Assembly (NCBI RefSeq): GCF_018982965.1
Contig: NZ_JACBYP010000014.1
Span: 45,561 to 109,560 of the forward strand
Source: Streptomyces mayonensis
GTDB taxonomy: Bacteria > Actinomycetota > Actinomycetes > Streptomycetales > Streptomycetaceae
Length of the DNA: 64,000 bases
Reading direction: 5' to 3'
Under the pieces are notes generated by a model, which did no database searches, was not told where the DNA came from, and worked only from the letters and a program-made list of their open reading frames with translations. The translations under genes were made by a program, and so were the position numbers. Below are positions 46,917 through 55,830 of this stretch, one piece after another (within the stretch, counting starts at the first letter, position 1; every line of letters starts with the position of its first letter).

Positions 46917-47806
46917 CGTCGTCGACGACTGACATGACCGGACACCCCGATGTCGCGGAGCTCTCCGACCTCACCGAGGGCCTCCTTCCGACCGCGCGGA
47001 CCTCGGACATACAGCGGCACCTGGACACCTGCGAGCTCTGCGCGGACGTCTACGCCTCACTGGAGGAGATCCGGGGGCTGCTCGGCACCACGCCGACACC
47101 CCCACGCATGCCGGACGACGTGGCCGACCGTATTGACGCCGCTCTGGCCGCCGAGGCGCGGCTGACCGCGGGCACTCCGGAGACACCTCCGACGGCCCAC
47201 GACGATGCGCGTGTTTCACGTGAAACATCGGCATCGGCGGACCGACCCGCCGGGCACGCCCGTTCCTCCTCCACCGGCCCCGGACGCAAGGGCCGCAGGC
47301 GAGGCGGGCGGCGCAGGGTCGCAGTCCTGGGTGCCGTGGCCGCCGCTGCCGCCATCGGACTGGGCTCTGTCATCGTGTCCGCCCTCACTGAGGGCTCCAC
47401 TCCCGAGGGCACCGTCCACGAGCAGCAGACCGCACTCGCCGACACCTTCTCCGAGGGCCGGCTCGAAGACAAGGTCACCGGCCTCGTCGCGGGTCAGCAG
47501 AGTGGGTCGCGGACACCACGCAGCTTCGGCGTGGAGTCGGAGAACGGCACGGAGACGGGTGCCGAGAACCACATCTTCAAGCAGCCGACGGTGCCGGAGT
47601 GCATTCAGAGGGGGATCGGCCGCGACGACGCGGTGATCGCCACCGAGGAAGGCGTCTACAAAGGCAAGGAAGCACTCCTCGTAGTGCTGCCCGACACCTC
47701 GAACGACACCAGGGTCACTGCTTACGTCGTCGATTCCGCCTGCGTGAGGCAGCCCGCCGTCGGCAAGGCCGAAATCCTCCTGACCCGTTCCTACGCGCGC
47801 TCGTAG
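46913..47806 (+). CDS. anti-sigma factor with zinc motif and one membrane helix
   Basis: 297 residues. An H36-x3-C40-x2-C43 ZAS motif lies in the N-terminal cytoplasmic part; a membrane helix (about 136-158) and an external domain with two cysteines follow. It presumably holds SigM until a signal arrives. GTG at 46913 overlaps the sigM stop (GTGA) with GGAGG 10 bases before it. A parS site inside the gene encodes V-S-R-E-T (101-105) in the linker between zinc motif and membrane helix. Confidence 0.87.
   Translation: MTSSTTDMTGHPDVAELSDLTEGLLPTARTSDIQRHLDTCELCADVYASLEEIRGLLGTTPTPPRMPDDVADRIDAALAAEARLTAGTPETPPTAHDDARVSRETSASADRPAGHARSSSTGPGRKGRRRGGRRRVAVLGAVAAAAAIGLGSVIVSALTEGSTPEGTVHEQQTALADTFSEGRLEDKVTGLVAGQQSGSRTPRSFGVESENGTETGAENHIFKQPTVPECIQRGIGRDDAVIATEEGVYKGKEALLVVLPDTSNDTRVTAYVVDSACVRQPAVGKAEILLTRSYARS
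47213..47226. other. parS site, perfect, inside the anti-sigma gene
   Basis: GTTTCACGTGAAAC in frame, read as Val-Ser-Arg-Glu-Thr. Confidence 0.93.
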
Positions 47807-47877
47807 CGGCTGACCGTCCTCTTCTTCCGGCATTCCCTGCGGCGTCCCCGCTCCGTCCCTGTGCGCCCGGGCACAGC

Positions 47878-47904
47878 GGGAATGCGCGCCCCGTAGGATC
47901 CGTT
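47878..47904 (+). promoter_or_regulatory. SigR-type promoter of trxB
   Basis: GGGAAT (47878-47883), an 18-base spacer and GTT (47902-47904) match the GGGAAT-N18-GTT promoter used by the thiol-oxidation sigma factor SigR. It lies about 73 bases before the trxB start. Confidence 0.82.
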
Positions 47905-47976
47905 AGGTCGGGTGAGAGTTCCGAGTGCAGCTCCACCCGGCCCTGAAGACACAGTCCAGAGACGAGGAATGAAGCC

Positions 47977-48945
47977 GTGAGCGACGTCCGAAACGTGATC
48001 ATCATCGGCTCCGGGCCCGCCGGCTACACGGCGGCGCTCTACACCGCGCGCGCCTCCCTGAAGCCGCTGGTGTTCGAGGGTGCCGTGACTGCGGGCGGAG
48101 CACTGATGAACACCACCGAGGTGGAGAACTTCCCTGGATTCCAGGACGGAGTCATGGGCCCCGAGCTCATGGACAACATGCGGGCCCAGGCGGAGCGCTT
48201 CGGTGCGGAACTGATCCCGGACGATGTCGTGGCCGTCGACCTGTCCGGTGAGATCAAGACCGTCACCGACACCGCGGGCACCGTCCACCAGGCCAAGGCC
48301 GTCATCGTCACCACCGGATCGCAGCACCGCAAGCTCGGTCTGCCGAACGAGGACGCCCTCTCCGGCCGTGGTGTCTCCTGGTGCGCGACCTGCGACGGCT
48401 TCTTCTTCAAGGACCAGGACATCGCCGTGATCGGTGGCGGTGACACCGCGATGGAGGAGGCCACGTTCCTCTCCCGCTTCGCCAAGTCCGTGACGATCGT
48501 CCACCGCCGGGACACTCTGCGCGCCTCCAAGGCGATGCAGGAGCGCGCTTTCGCCGACCCCAAGATCAGGTTCGTCTGGGACAGCGAGGTCGCCGAGGTC
48601 CAGGGCGACCAGAAGCTGTCGGGCCTGAAGCTGCGGAACGTCAAGAACGGCGAACTCTCGGACCTGCCGGTGACCGGCCTGTTCATCGCGATCGGCCACG
48701 ACCCGCGCACCGAGCTCTTCAAGGGTCAGCTCGACCTTGACCCGGAGGGCTACCTGAAGGTCGACGCCCCGTCGACCCGCACCAATCTGACCGGTGTCTT
48801 CGGCGCCGGTGACGTGGTCGACCACACGTACCGCCAGGCGATCACCGCCGCCGGTACCGGATGCTCCGCGGCTCTCGACGCCGAGCGCTTCCTTGCCGCG
48901 CTGAGCGACGAGGACCAGGCGGAGCCCGAGAAGACCGCTGTCTGA
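47977..48945 (+). CDS. trxB: thioredoxin reductase
   Basis: 322 residues. FAD-binding GSGPAG (11-16), the redox pair C136/C139 in WCATCD, the NADPH site [10 protein letters not shown] and the C-terminal GVFGAGDV block are all present. It reduces TrxA with NADPH. The start is a GTG at 47977. A SigR-type promoter lies upstream, so oxidative thiol stress should induce it. trxA follows after 38 bp. Confidence 0.97.
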   Translation: MSDVRNVIIIGSGPAGYTAALYTARASLKPLVFEGAVTAGGALMNTTEVENFPGFQDGVMGPELMDNMRAQAERFGAELIPDDVVAVDLSGEIKTVTDTAGTVHQAKAVIVTTGSQHRKLGLPNEDALSGRGVSWCATCDGFFFKDQDIAVIGGGDTAMEEATFLSRFAKSVTIVHRRDTLRASKAMQERAFADPKIRFVWDSEVAEVQGDQKLSGLKLRNVKNGELSDLPVTGLFIAIGHDPRTELFKGQLDLDPEGYLKVDAPSTRTNLTGVFGAGDVVDHTYRQAITAAGTGCSAALDAERFLAALSDEDQAEPEKTAV

Positions 48946-48983
48946 CCCCCACTCCCACGCACCAACCAGTTAAGGAGCCCGCC

Positions 48984-49316
48984 GTGGCCGGCACCCTCAA
49001 GCATGTAACCGACGCCTCCTTCGACGAGGACGTCCTCAAGAGCGACAAGCCTGTCCTGGTGGACTTCTGGGCCGCCTGGTGCGGTCCGTGCCGCCAGATC
49101 GCGCCGTCCCTCGAGGCGATCGCCGCCGAGTACGGTGACAAGATCGAGATCGTCAAGCTGAACATCGACGAGAACCCGGGAACGGCTGCCAAGTACGGCG
49201 TCATGTCCATCCCGACCCTGAACGTGTACCAGGGTGGCGAGGTCGCGAAGACCATCGTCGGTGCCAAGGCGAAGGGCGCGATCATCCGCGACCTTGAGGA
49301 CTTCATCGCCGACTGA
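48984..49316 (+). CDS. trxA: thioredoxin
   Basis: 110 residues with the WCGPC active site (C33, C36) and VLVDFWAAWC; the cis-proline is in MSIPTLNVY. GTG at 48984 follows AAGGAG. Together with trxB it forms the cytoplasmic thioredoxin system. A parS begins at the stop codon and a T-tailed terminator follows. Confidence 0.97.
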   Translation: MAGTLKHVTDASFDEDVLKSDKPVLVDFWAAWCGPCRQIAPSLEAIAAEYGDKIEIVKLNIDENPGTAAKYGVMSIPTLNVYQGGEVAKTIVGAKAKGAIIRDLEDFIAD

Positions 49317-49317
49317 C

Positions 49318-49331
49318 GTTTCACGTGAAAC
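49318..49331. other. parS site, perfect
   Basis: GTTTCACGTGAAAC, starting one base after the trxA stop codon. Confidence 0.93.
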
Positions 49332-49335
49332 ACGC

Positions 49336-49369
49336 ATGGGCCGATCCAGCGGATCGGCCCATTGCTTTT
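49336..49369 (+). terminator. trxA intrinsic terminator
   Basis: ATGGGCCGATCC (49336-49347) pairs with GGATCGGCCCAT (49351-49362); the stem is followed by TGCTTTT. Confidence 0.88.
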
Positions 49370-49409
49370 CGGCAGCCTGCGACGGCGGCACACGCTCCCG
49401 ATCCTTCCG

Positions 49410-50027
49410 TCAGAGAGGTCGGAGCACTGGCTCCTTCTGGACGGCTCCAAGCAGTCGGTCCAGTGCCATCTCCACGTCCTCCTTCCAGGACAGCGTCGAC
49501 CGTAGGTCGAGCCGCAGTCGCGGATGACGAGCATGGGGACGGACCGTCTTGAAGCCCACGGCCAGCAGATGATCTGCGGGCAGGACGCAGGCGGGCTCCT
49601 TCCAGCGGGCGTCGCCGAAGGCCTCGATCGCTTTGAAGCCACGGCGCAGCAGATCCTTGGCGACCGTCTGCACCATGACCCGCCCCAGTCCCTGTCCCTG
49701 GTAACCGGGCATCACGAAGGCGGTCATCAGCTGCACCGCATCGGGTGAGACGGGGCTGGTGGGAAACGCCGTCGAACGCGGTACGTACGCGGGCGGTGCG
49801 TAGAGAACGAATCCCGCCGGAACGTCATCGACGTAGACCACCCGCCCGCACGACCCCCAGTCCAGCAGGACGGCCGAGATCCAGGACTCCTTTTCCAGGG
49901 CCGACGTGCCTGCTTCTACCGCGGCTTCACCGCTGACGGGATCCAGTTCCCAGAAGACACACGAGCGACAGCGCTGGGGAAGGTCCTGAAGGTTGTCCAG
50001 CGTGAGCGGTACGAGCCGGCGCCCCAT
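49410..50027 (-). CDS. GNAT acetyltransferase of the parAB region
   Basis: 205 residues with a GNAT core: AFVMPGYQGQGLGRVMVQTVAKDLLRRGFKAIEAFG. A cysteine pair near the start (RCRSCVFWE) is unusual for GNATs. A similar acetyltransferase sits next to parB in other actinobacteria, as in M. tuberculosis, but its substrate is unknown. It runs in the same direction as the par genes. Confidence 0.83.
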   Translation of the reverse strand: MGRRLVPLTLDNLQDLPQRCRSCVFWELDPVSGEAAVEAGTSALEKESWISAVLLDWGSCGRVVYVDDVPAGFVLYAPPAYVPRSTAFPTSPVSPDAVQLMTAFVMPGYQGQGLGRVMVQTVAKDLLRRGFKAIEAFGDARWKEPACVLPADHLLAVGFKTVRPHARHPRLRLDLRSTLSWKEDVEMALDRLLGAVQKEPVLRPL

Positions 50028-50173
50028 GAAGGCTGTTCCTCGCTTCCTTCGCCCGCCGCGTCGCGGGCGGCTGTCAGAGCGCTCCGTTCCCTGAGCAGGC
50101 TGCCGATGAACCCACCGACCGCGCCCAGCCCCAGGCCCGCGCTCACCAGTTCGGTACGGCTCATCGTTCGCAT
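49916..50173 (-). CDS. possible small membrane protein upstream of the GNAT
   Basis: An 85-residue frame starting MRTMSRTEL with one hydrophobic, glycine-rich helix (LVSAGLGLGAVGGFIGSLLR). A purine-rich site (GGAAGGCAGGGG) precedes the ATG at 50173. The last 112 bp overlap the GNAT gene in another frame, so only the first part may be meaningful. The 327-bp gap between parB and the GNAT contains nothing else I recognise. Confidence 0.3.
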   Translation of the reverse strand: MRTMSRTELVSAGLGLGAVGGFIGSLLRERSALTAARDAAGEGSEEQPSWGAGSYRSRWTTFRTFPSAVARVSSGNWIPSAVKPR

Positions 50174-50354
50174 GGCCCCTGCCTTCCTTTCAGAGGTACT
50201 GCCAGGTGACAAAGCCATCCTCTGCGCATCGTATCCACGATGCGGTGGCCCCGACACCGACGCAAAGCAAAGGGCGGGCCGTGTTCCGGTATGCACCGGA
50301 CACGGCCCGCCCTGCCGTCAGTGGAACGCCGTCGGACGCCTGCCTAGCCCCACA

Positions 50355-51449
50355 TCACGAGTCCGGCTCCTCGTCCTCCAGCAGGCCCTTCTGGAGCACC
50401 GGACCCTCCCCGGGAGCAAGGCTGCCGAGGATCCGCTCCAGGTCTTCCATGGAGGCGAACTCCACGGTGATCTTGCCCTTCTTCTGCCCGAGGTCGACCT
50501 TGACGCGTGTCTCGAAGCGATCCGAAAGGCGTGTGGCCAGGTCCGAGAGCGCCGGTGAAACCAGCGAACCGGCCCTCGGTCCCTTGGCACGCTGGGGCTT
50601 CTGGGGCCGCGAACCCATCAGGGTCACGATCTCCTCCACCGACCGCACCGAGAGCCCCTCGGCCACGATGCGGTGGGCCAGCCGATCCTGCTCCTCCGGG
50701 TCGTCGACAGAGAGCAGGGCTCGTGCGTGCCCGGCCGACAGGACACCTGCGGCCACACGAGTCTGGACCTTCGGGGAGAGCTTGAGCAGTCGCAGCGTAT
50801 TCGAGACCTGGGGACGGGAACGCCCGATACGGTCCGCCAGCTGGTCATGCGTGCAGTTGAAGTCCTTCAGCAACTGGTCGTAGGCGAAGGCCTCTTCCAA
50901 CGGGTTCAGCTGCGCCCGGTGAAGGTTCTCCAGGAGGGCGTCCAGAAGAAGCTTCTCGTCCTCTGTCGCCCGGACGATCGCCGGAATGGCATCCAGTTCC
51001 AGCTCGCGGCAGGCGCGAAAGCGACGCTCGCCCATGATGAGCTCGTAGTGACCCGGTCCGGTCGGCCGCACCACGACCGGCTGGAGGAGCCCCACCTCTC
51101 TGATGGAGGTGACCAGCTCGGCCAGCGCATCGTCGTCGAAGTCCTTACGCGGCTGCTTCGGGTTCGGTGTGATGGCGTCGAGCGGCACCTCAGCGAAGTG
51201 CGCGCCCATGGGAGCCCTGAGCCCCTCCGCGCCGCTGGGAGCCGTCGGCTCCTCTGTTTCACGTGAAACAGCGGGCAGCGTGGCTACCTTCGCTGCGGCC
51301 ACTCCCCGTTCGTTCGGCACCCGGGGCACCGCCCCCGTGGACGCGGCAGCCGCGCTTCCCAGCGCCGCCGACGCCACGGACTTCTCCGTCGGAGCGTTGG
51401 GGATCAGTGCGCCCAGACCACGGCCCAGCCCCCTCCGTCGCTCACTCAC
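50355..51449 (-). CDS. parB: chromosome-partitioning protein ParB
   Basis: 364 residues. A disordered N-terminus (1-85), the CTP-binding/clamp domain with GERRFRA (140-146), the helix-turn-helix (QLADRIGRSRPQVSNTLRLLKL) and a C-terminal dimerisation domain. It binds parS, spreads as a CTP-dependent clamp and condenses the oriC region; in Streptomyces it is crucial in sporulating hyphae. ATG at 51449 overlaps the parA stop by 4 bp. An internal parS encodes V-S-R-E-T at 61-65. Confidence 0.97.
   Translation of the reverse strand: MSERRRGLGRGLGALIPNAPTEKSVASAALGSAAAASTGAVPRVPNERGVAAAKVATLPAVSRETEEPTAPSGAEGLRAPMGAHFAEVPLDAITPNPKQPRKDFDDDALAELVTSIREVGLLQPVVVRPTGPGHYELIMGERRFRACRELELDAIPAIVRATEDEKLLLDALLENLHRAQLNPLEEAFAYDQLLKDFNCTHDQLADRIGRSRPQVSNTLRLLKLSPKVQTRVAAGVLSAGHARALLSVDDPEEQDRLAHRIVAEGLSVRSVEEIVTLMGSRPQKPQRAKGPRAGSLVSPALSDLATRLSDRFETRVKVDLGQKKGKITVEFASMEDLERILGSLAPGEGPVLQKGLLEDEEPDS
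51256..51269. other. parS site, perfect, inside parB
   Basis: GTTTCACGTGAAAC in frame (V-S-R-E-T, residues 61-65 of ParB). Confidence 0.93.
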
Positions 51450-52519
51450 TGGATCCCCTCCACCATGTTCGGATCATTCTGGGCGCCGAGGTGGGCCTGC
51501 GTCGCGTCATAGGCGACGCCCACCCCCTTCAGTGCCATCTCACGTGCCGCCTCCAGATAGGAGAGGGCGCCACTTGATCCTGGATCGTATGTCAGAACCG
51601 TCTGCCCATAGCTCGGAGCCTCGGAGATACGGACCGAGCGGGGAATGCTGGTCCGCAGCACCTCGTCGCCGAAGTGGCTGCGGACCTCGTCCGCGACCTG
51701 GGACGCGAGGCGCGTCCGGCCGTCGTACATGGTGAGCAGGATGGTCGACACGTGCAGCGCGGGGTTGAGGTGCCCACGGACCAGGTCGACGTTGCGCAGC
51801 AGCTGCCCCAGACCTTCCAGCGCGTAGTACTCGCACTGGATCGGGATCAGTACTTCCTGGCCCGCGACGAGCGCGTTGACGGTCAGCAGTCCAAGCGAGG
51901 GCGGGCAGTCGATGAGGATGTAGTCCAGCGGCTGCTCATAGGCCGAGATCGCCCGCTGGAGCCGGCTCTCACGTGCAACCAACGAGACCAGCTCGATCTC
52001 CGCACCGGCGAGGTCGATCGTGGCGGGGGCACAGAAGAGCCCCTCGACATCGGGGACCGGCTGGACCACTTCGGAGAGCGGCTGGCTCTCGACCAGTACG
52101 TCGTAGATGGATGGGACGTCGGCGTGATGGTCGATGCCCAGAGCAGTGGAGGCGTTCCCCTGAGGGTCAAGGTCGACGACCAGAACCCGGGCTCCATGCA
52201 GAGCGAGCGACGCGGCAAGGTTCACAGTCGTCGTCGTCTTGCCCACGCCTCCCTTCTGGTTGGCCACCACCATGACCCGGGTCTGCTCCGGGCGTGGCAG
52301 CCCTTCGCCGGCGCGGCCCAGAGCTTCCACCGCCAGCTGGGCAGCTCGACCGATCGGAGTGTCGTCCATCGGAGGCGGTGTTTCACGTGAAACATCCGCT
52401 CCCATCGACTCGGTACGGGGACCGGGGACCGGATCGGTCATCGGTCCCGCGATATTGGCGTCGGACCGCAAGGATTCACTCTCCTCGACTTCAGGCTCGC
52501 AATGAACAGAGCCTCCCAT
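51446..52519 (-). CDS. parA: chromosome-partitioning ATPase ParA
   Basis: 357 residues from the ATG at 52519. The deviant Walker motif KGGVGKTT lies at 89-96, and the VVDLDPQGNAST and DYILIDCPPSLGLLTVNAL motifs follow. The 80-residue N-terminal extension contains V-S-R-E-T (43-47) from a parS. The frame stays open to a GTG at 52693 (415 residues), but the extra part covers two DnaA boxes and another parS and looks non-coding. No clear ribosome site supports either start. ParA drives ParB-parS complexes and scaffolds segregation in aerial hyphae. It is cotranscribed with parB. Confidence 0.93.
   Translation of the reverse strand: MGGSVHCEPEVEESESLRSDANIAGPMTDPVPGPRTESMGADVSRETPPPMDDTPIGRAAQLAVEALGRAGEGLPRPEQTRVMVVANQKGGVGKTTTTVNLAASLALHGARVLVVDLDPQGNASTALGIDHHADVPSIYDVLVESQPLSEVVQPVPDVEGLFCAPATIDLAGAEIELVSLVARESRLQRAISAYEQPLDYILIDCPPSLGLLTVNALVAGQEVLIPIQCEYYALEGLGQLLRNVDLVRGHLNPALHVSTILLTMYDGRTRLASQVADEVRSHFGDEVLRTSIPRSVRISEAPSYGQTVLTYDPGSSGALSYLEAAREMALKGVGVAYDATQAHLGAQNDPNMVEGIQ
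52380..52393. other. parS site, perfect, inside parA
   Basis: GTTTCACGTGAAAC in frame (V-S-R-E-T in the ParA N-terminal extension). Confidence 0.93.
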
Positions 52520-52555
52520 GTCTTCGGGGTCATGAACCAGTGAGGCCTGGTGTTC

Positions 52556-52582
52556 TGTGGAGAAATCCACCTCTGTGGACAA
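52556..52582. promoter_or_regulatory. two DnaA boxes upstream of parA
   Basis: On the minus strand, TTCTCCACA (52556-52564) and the consensus TTGTCCACA (52574-52582) lie 37-63 bases upstream of the chosen parA start. Confidence 0.65.
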
Positions 52583-52677
52583 CTCCGTGCTCTTTCCGAG
52601 CGACCCGAGAGGCTTTCGGTCGCGGGGGTCTGCCGCGGCGCGGCCGCGACTGATGATGCCGTGCAGCAGTGAGCGAC

Positions 52678-52691
52678 GTTTCACGTGAAAC
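52678..52691. other. parS site, perfect, upstream of parA
   Basis: GTTTCACGTGAAAC between rsmG and parA, about 160 bases upstream of the chosen parA start; candidate for autoregulation by ParB. Confidence 0.93.
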
Positions 52692-52780
52692 ACGATGCAC
52701 AGCAGTAGATGCCGAACTGCCGCGACACTCCGGCACGCACAGGCAGGGCAGCTTGTGTGGAGTACGACCGACGATCGAGC

Positions 52781-53500
52781 TTATCCGCGACGCCGACGCG
52801 TCCGGCCCGTCCGGGCCGCCTTGGCCCGCTTGGCGGCAAAACGCACGCCGCCGGGGCTCTCCCCGACCTCGACCCGCACCACGGTGGACAGAGGATCCAC
52901 GACCCCCTGCCCGACCTGAACGATGGATGTCTCCTCAGCGCCCAGCTTGCTCAGCGCCGCGGTCGCGGCCTTGAGCTCCTCCTCGGCCGTGTCGCCCTTG
53001 AGCGCCAGCATCTCGCCGTAGGGGCGCAGCAGGGGAATGCCCCATGTGGCCAAGCGGTCCAGCGGAGCGACGGCACGGGCCGTCACCACGTGCACCGGTG
53101 ACATCTTGCCCATGACCTCCTCGGCCCGGCCGCGGACCACCGTGACATGGTCCAGGCCCAGCAACTCCACGACCTCGGTCAGGAAGTTCGTGCGTCGCAG
53201 CAGCGGTTCCAGCAACGTGATCTTGAGATCGTCCCGCACCAGCGCCAGCGGAATGCCGGGCAGACCGGCCCCCGAGCCGACGTCGCACACCGTCACTCCC
53301 TCGGGCACGACCTCCGAAAGCACCGCGCAGTTCAGCAGGTGCCGCTCCCACAGGCGAGGCACTTCACGCGGACCGATCAGACCGCGCTTCACCCCCGCCT
53401 CGGCAAGCAGTTCCGCATAGCGGACCGCATCCGCGTAGCGATCACCGAACACGTCGCGTGCCTGCTCGGGCACGGGGGGAAGCTCCGCTGCCTCCGACAC
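52781..53500 (-). CDS. rsmG: 16S rRNA (guanine-527 N7) methyltransferase RsmG (GidB)
   Basis: 239 residues. The SAM-binding motif VCDVGSGAGLPGIPLALV and the basic RxNF-like segment (LLRRTNFLTEV) identify RsmG. It methylates G527 of 16S rRNA; loss gives low-level streptomycin resistance. GTG at 53500 follows AAGGA; an upstream in-frame ATG at 53524 is less supported. The basic tail (RTGRTRRRRG) is typical for actinobacteria. Confidence 0.94.
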   Translation of the reverse strand: MSEAAELPPVPEQARDVFGDRYADAVRYAELLAEAGVKRGLIGPREVPRLWERHLLNCAVLSEVVPEGVTVCDVGSGAGLPGIPLALVRDDLKITLLEPLLRRTNFLTEVVELLGLDHVTVVRGRAEEVMGKMSPVHVVTARAVAPLDRLATWGIPLLRPYGEMLALKGDTAEEELKAATAALSKLGAEETSIVQVGQGVVDPLSTVVRVEVGESPGGVRFAAKRAKAARTGRTRRRRG

Positions 53501-53580
53501 GGGGACCGTCCTTCCGTACGGCACCGGGCGCGCGAGGCGTCGGTGCCAGAACCACCAGAACTATCAGGCTGACAAAATTC

Positions 53581-53607
53581 GGCCCCGTCTGCGCAACAGA
53601 CGGGGCC
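53581..53607 (-). terminator. intrinsic terminator after jag
   Basis: GGCCCCGTCTG (53581-53591) pairs with CAGACGGGGCC (53597-53607), loop CGCAA on the plus strand; on the minus strand it is followed by GAATTTTG. It ends the rpmH-to-jag operon. Confidence 0.88.
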
Positions 53608-53625
53608 GGAGAACGAGAGGACCGA

Positions 53626-54138
53626 TCAGGCGGGAAGCACGACGACGAAGCGCTCCGGCTCCTCGCCCTCGGACTCACTGCGCAGTCCCGCCGCCTTGAC
53701 CGCGTCGTGCACGACCTTGCGCTCGAACGGCGTCATCGGCTTCAGCCGCACGGACTCGCCACTGCTCTTGACCTCGGCAGCGGCCTTGGCCCCCAGCTCG
53801 GACAGCTCGGTGCGCTTCTTGGCCCGGTAGCCCGCGACGTCGAGCATCAGCCGGCTGCGGTCGCCGGTGTCCCGGTGCACCGCCAGGCGCGTGAGCTCCT
53901 GCAGAGCCTCCAGCACCTCGCCGTCCCGGCCGACCAGCTTCTGCAGGTCCCGGCTGTTGCTGTCGCTGATGATCGAGACGGAGGCGCGGTCGGCCTCGAC
54001 GTCCATGTCGATGTCGCCGTCGAGGTCGGCGATGTCGAGCAGACCCTCCAGGTAGTCCGCGGCGATCTCGCCCTCCTGCTCGAGGCGGGTGAGGGTGTCT
54101 GCGCCCTCGGCAGCGGCGGAGGTGGTGCCTTCCGTCAC
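53626..54138 (-). CDS. jag: Jag/KhpB-like RNA-binding protein
   Basis: 170 residues with a KH domain (central part, VSIISDSNSRDLQKLVGRDGEVLEAL) and a C-terminal R3H domain (AKKRTELSELGAKAA… MTPFERKVVHDAV). It lacks the N-terminal Jag domain of Firmicutes, as usual in actinobacteria. It binds RNA and is encoded with yidC almost everywhere. The gene is 15 bp downstream of yidC. Confidence 0.92.
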   Translation of the reverse strand: MTEGTTSAAAEGADTLTRLEQEGEIAADYLEGLLDIADLDGDIDMDVEADRASVSIISDSNSRDLQKLVGRDGEVLEALQELTRLAVHRDTGDRSRLMLDVAGYRAKKRTELSELGAKAAAEVKSSGESVRLKPMTPFERKVVHDAVKAAGLRSESEGEEPERFVVVLPA

Positions 54139-54153
54139 GGGATGGACTCCTTC

Positions 54154-55452
54154 TTACTTCTTCGACGGGGACTTGGGCCGCTGTGGACCCTTGCGCTGTC
54201 CGGACTGGGCCTTGCTGCGGCCGCCACCGGACTTCTGAGCCGGCTTCTTGGCAGCGGCGGCGGGCTTGTTGCCCTGCTTGGTGTCCTGCTTGCTGCCGGG
54301 CTTGGCATCCTGCGGCTCGTCCGACTTGTCGAGCGACGTCTTCGGCTCGGCCTCACCGGCGGTCCTGGCCTGGCGCTGGGACTTGCTCTGCCGCTTGGGC
54401 TGCTGCCGCTTGGGTGTGGCCGCGGCCGGCGTACCGTCCGCGCTCTGGGCGGCGACGGCGGTGTCGTTCTTCTCCACGTTGCCGTCGGGCTGAGCGGCCA
54501 GGCCCGCCTTGTTCAGGCCGTTGATGAACTTGCGCTCGAACTCGTTGCGGTCGCGGCCCTTGGCGACAATGGCCTTCACGACGGCCTTCTGGCCCCGGCC
54601 ACGCGTCTTGCCGTGCTCCATGACGCTCTTGTGCAGCCGCTCCAGGTAGGAGGCCTGCGCCTTGGAGCCCGGAGTCGGGTTGTTGCGGATGACGTACATC
54701 TGCTGGCCCATGGTCCACACGTTGGTGGTCAGCCAGTAGACGAGGACACCGACGGGGAAGTTGACACCGAAGACGGCGAACATGACGGGGAAGATGTACA
54801 TCAGCATCTTCTGCTGCTGCATGAACGGCGTCTTCACCGTGGTGTCCACGTTCTTCGTCATCAGCTGGCGCTGGGTGAAGAACTGCGAGGCCGACATCAG
54901 CACGATCATGATGGCGGTGACGACGCGGACGTCGGTCAGAGAGGCGCTGAGGGCGGTGACGTCGCTCTCGCTGCTGAAGAACTTGGAGGCCAGCGGGGCC
55001 CCGAAGATGTGTGCCTTCTGCGCGCTCTCCAGCAGGTCCTGGTTGACCGCGCCGATGGTGTCCCCGGACGCGATGCCGTTGAGCACGTGGTAGAGGGCGA
55101 AGAAGAACGGGGACTGCGCCAGGATGGGAAGGCACGAGGAGAGCGGGTTCGTACCCGTCTCCTTGTACAGCTTCATCATCTCTTCGGACTGACGCTGCTT
55201 GTCGTTCTTGTAGCGCTCCTGGATCTTCTTCATCTCCGGCTGGAGCGTCTGCATCCCGCGCGTCGCCTTGATCTGCTTCACGAAGAGCGGGATCAGGCAG
55301 ATACGGATGAGGATCACCAGGGACACGATGGACAGGCCCCAGGCCCATCCGGTGTCAGGTCCGAAGATCGCCCCGTACACCGTGTGGAACTGGACGATGA
55401 CCCAGGAGACGGGCCAGGTGATGAAGCTGAAGAGGCTGGCAATCGTGTCCAC
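54154..55452 (-). CDS. yidC: membrane protein insertase YidC
   Basis: 432 residues. About five membrane helices (residues 10-35, 40-60, 100-125, 180-200, 220-255) form the YidC/Oxa1 core with the cytoplasmic [21 protein letters not shown] loop. A long Lys/Gln-rich, basic tail (about 300-432) may bind ribosomes. It inserts proteins into the membrane with or without Sec. Gene order rnpA-yidD-yidC-jag is standard. Confidence 0.96.
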   Translation of the reverse strand: MDTIASLFSFITWPVSWVIVQFHTVYGAIFGPDTGWAWGLSIVSLVILIRICLIPLFVKQIKATRGMQTLQPEMKKIQERYKNDKQRQSEEMMKLYKETGTNPLSSCLPILAQSPFFFALYHVLNGIASGDTIGAVNQDLLESAQKAHIFGAPLASKFFSSESDVTALSASLTDVRVVTAIMIVLMSASQFFTQRQLMTKNVDTTVKTPFMQQQKMLMYIFPVMFAVFGVNFPVGVLVYWLTTNVWTMGQQMYVIRNNPTPGSKAQASYLERLHKSVMEHGKTRGRGQKAVVKAIVAKGRDRNEFERKFINGLNKAGLAAQPDGNVEKNDTAVAAQSADGTPAAATPKRQQPKRQSKSQRQARTAGEAEPKTSLDKSDEPQDAKPGSKQDTKQGNKPAAAAKKPAQKSGGGRSKAQSGQRKGPQRPKSPSKK

Positions 55453-55455
55453 TAA

Positions 55456-55830
55456 TCATGCTCCTTGGGCATGGGGCGAGGTCTCTGCGGCCGGGCCCGG
55501 GGGACCGGACTGGCTCGTGGGAGCCGGCCGTCCTTCGGTGGCCGGTTCGGCGGCGGAGGTCCCGCCCTTGCGTGCCCGCCAAGCGGCACGCAGTTGTTCG
55601 TGCCACCGCGGGCGCTTGCGCGGCGGAACATGGTCCACGCCGCCCAGCGACCACGGATTGCACCGCAGGATGCGCCAGGCGGTCAGCGCTGTGCCCTTGA
55701 CGGCTCCGTGCCGGTCGATGGCCGTGTAGCCGTAGTGGGAACACGACGGGTAGTACTTGCACACCGGCCCCAGCAGCGGACTGATCGTCCACTGGTAGAG
55801 CTTGATCAGTGCCAGCAGTGGGTACTTCAT
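55456..55830 (-). CDS. yidD: membrane protein insertion efficiency factor YidD
   Basis: 124 residues with the family motif [28 protein letters not shown] basic C-terminal extension with W- and R-rich character adds about 45 residues. It assists YidC/Sec insertion. Its start overlaps the rnpA stop by 4 bp. Confidence 0.94.
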   Translation of the reverse strand: MKYPLLALIKLYQWTISPLLGPVCKYYPSCSHYGYTAIDRHGAVKGTALTAWRILRCNPWSLGGVDHVPPRKRPRWHEQLRAAWRARKGGTSAAEPATEGRPAPTSQSGPPGPAAETSPHAQGA

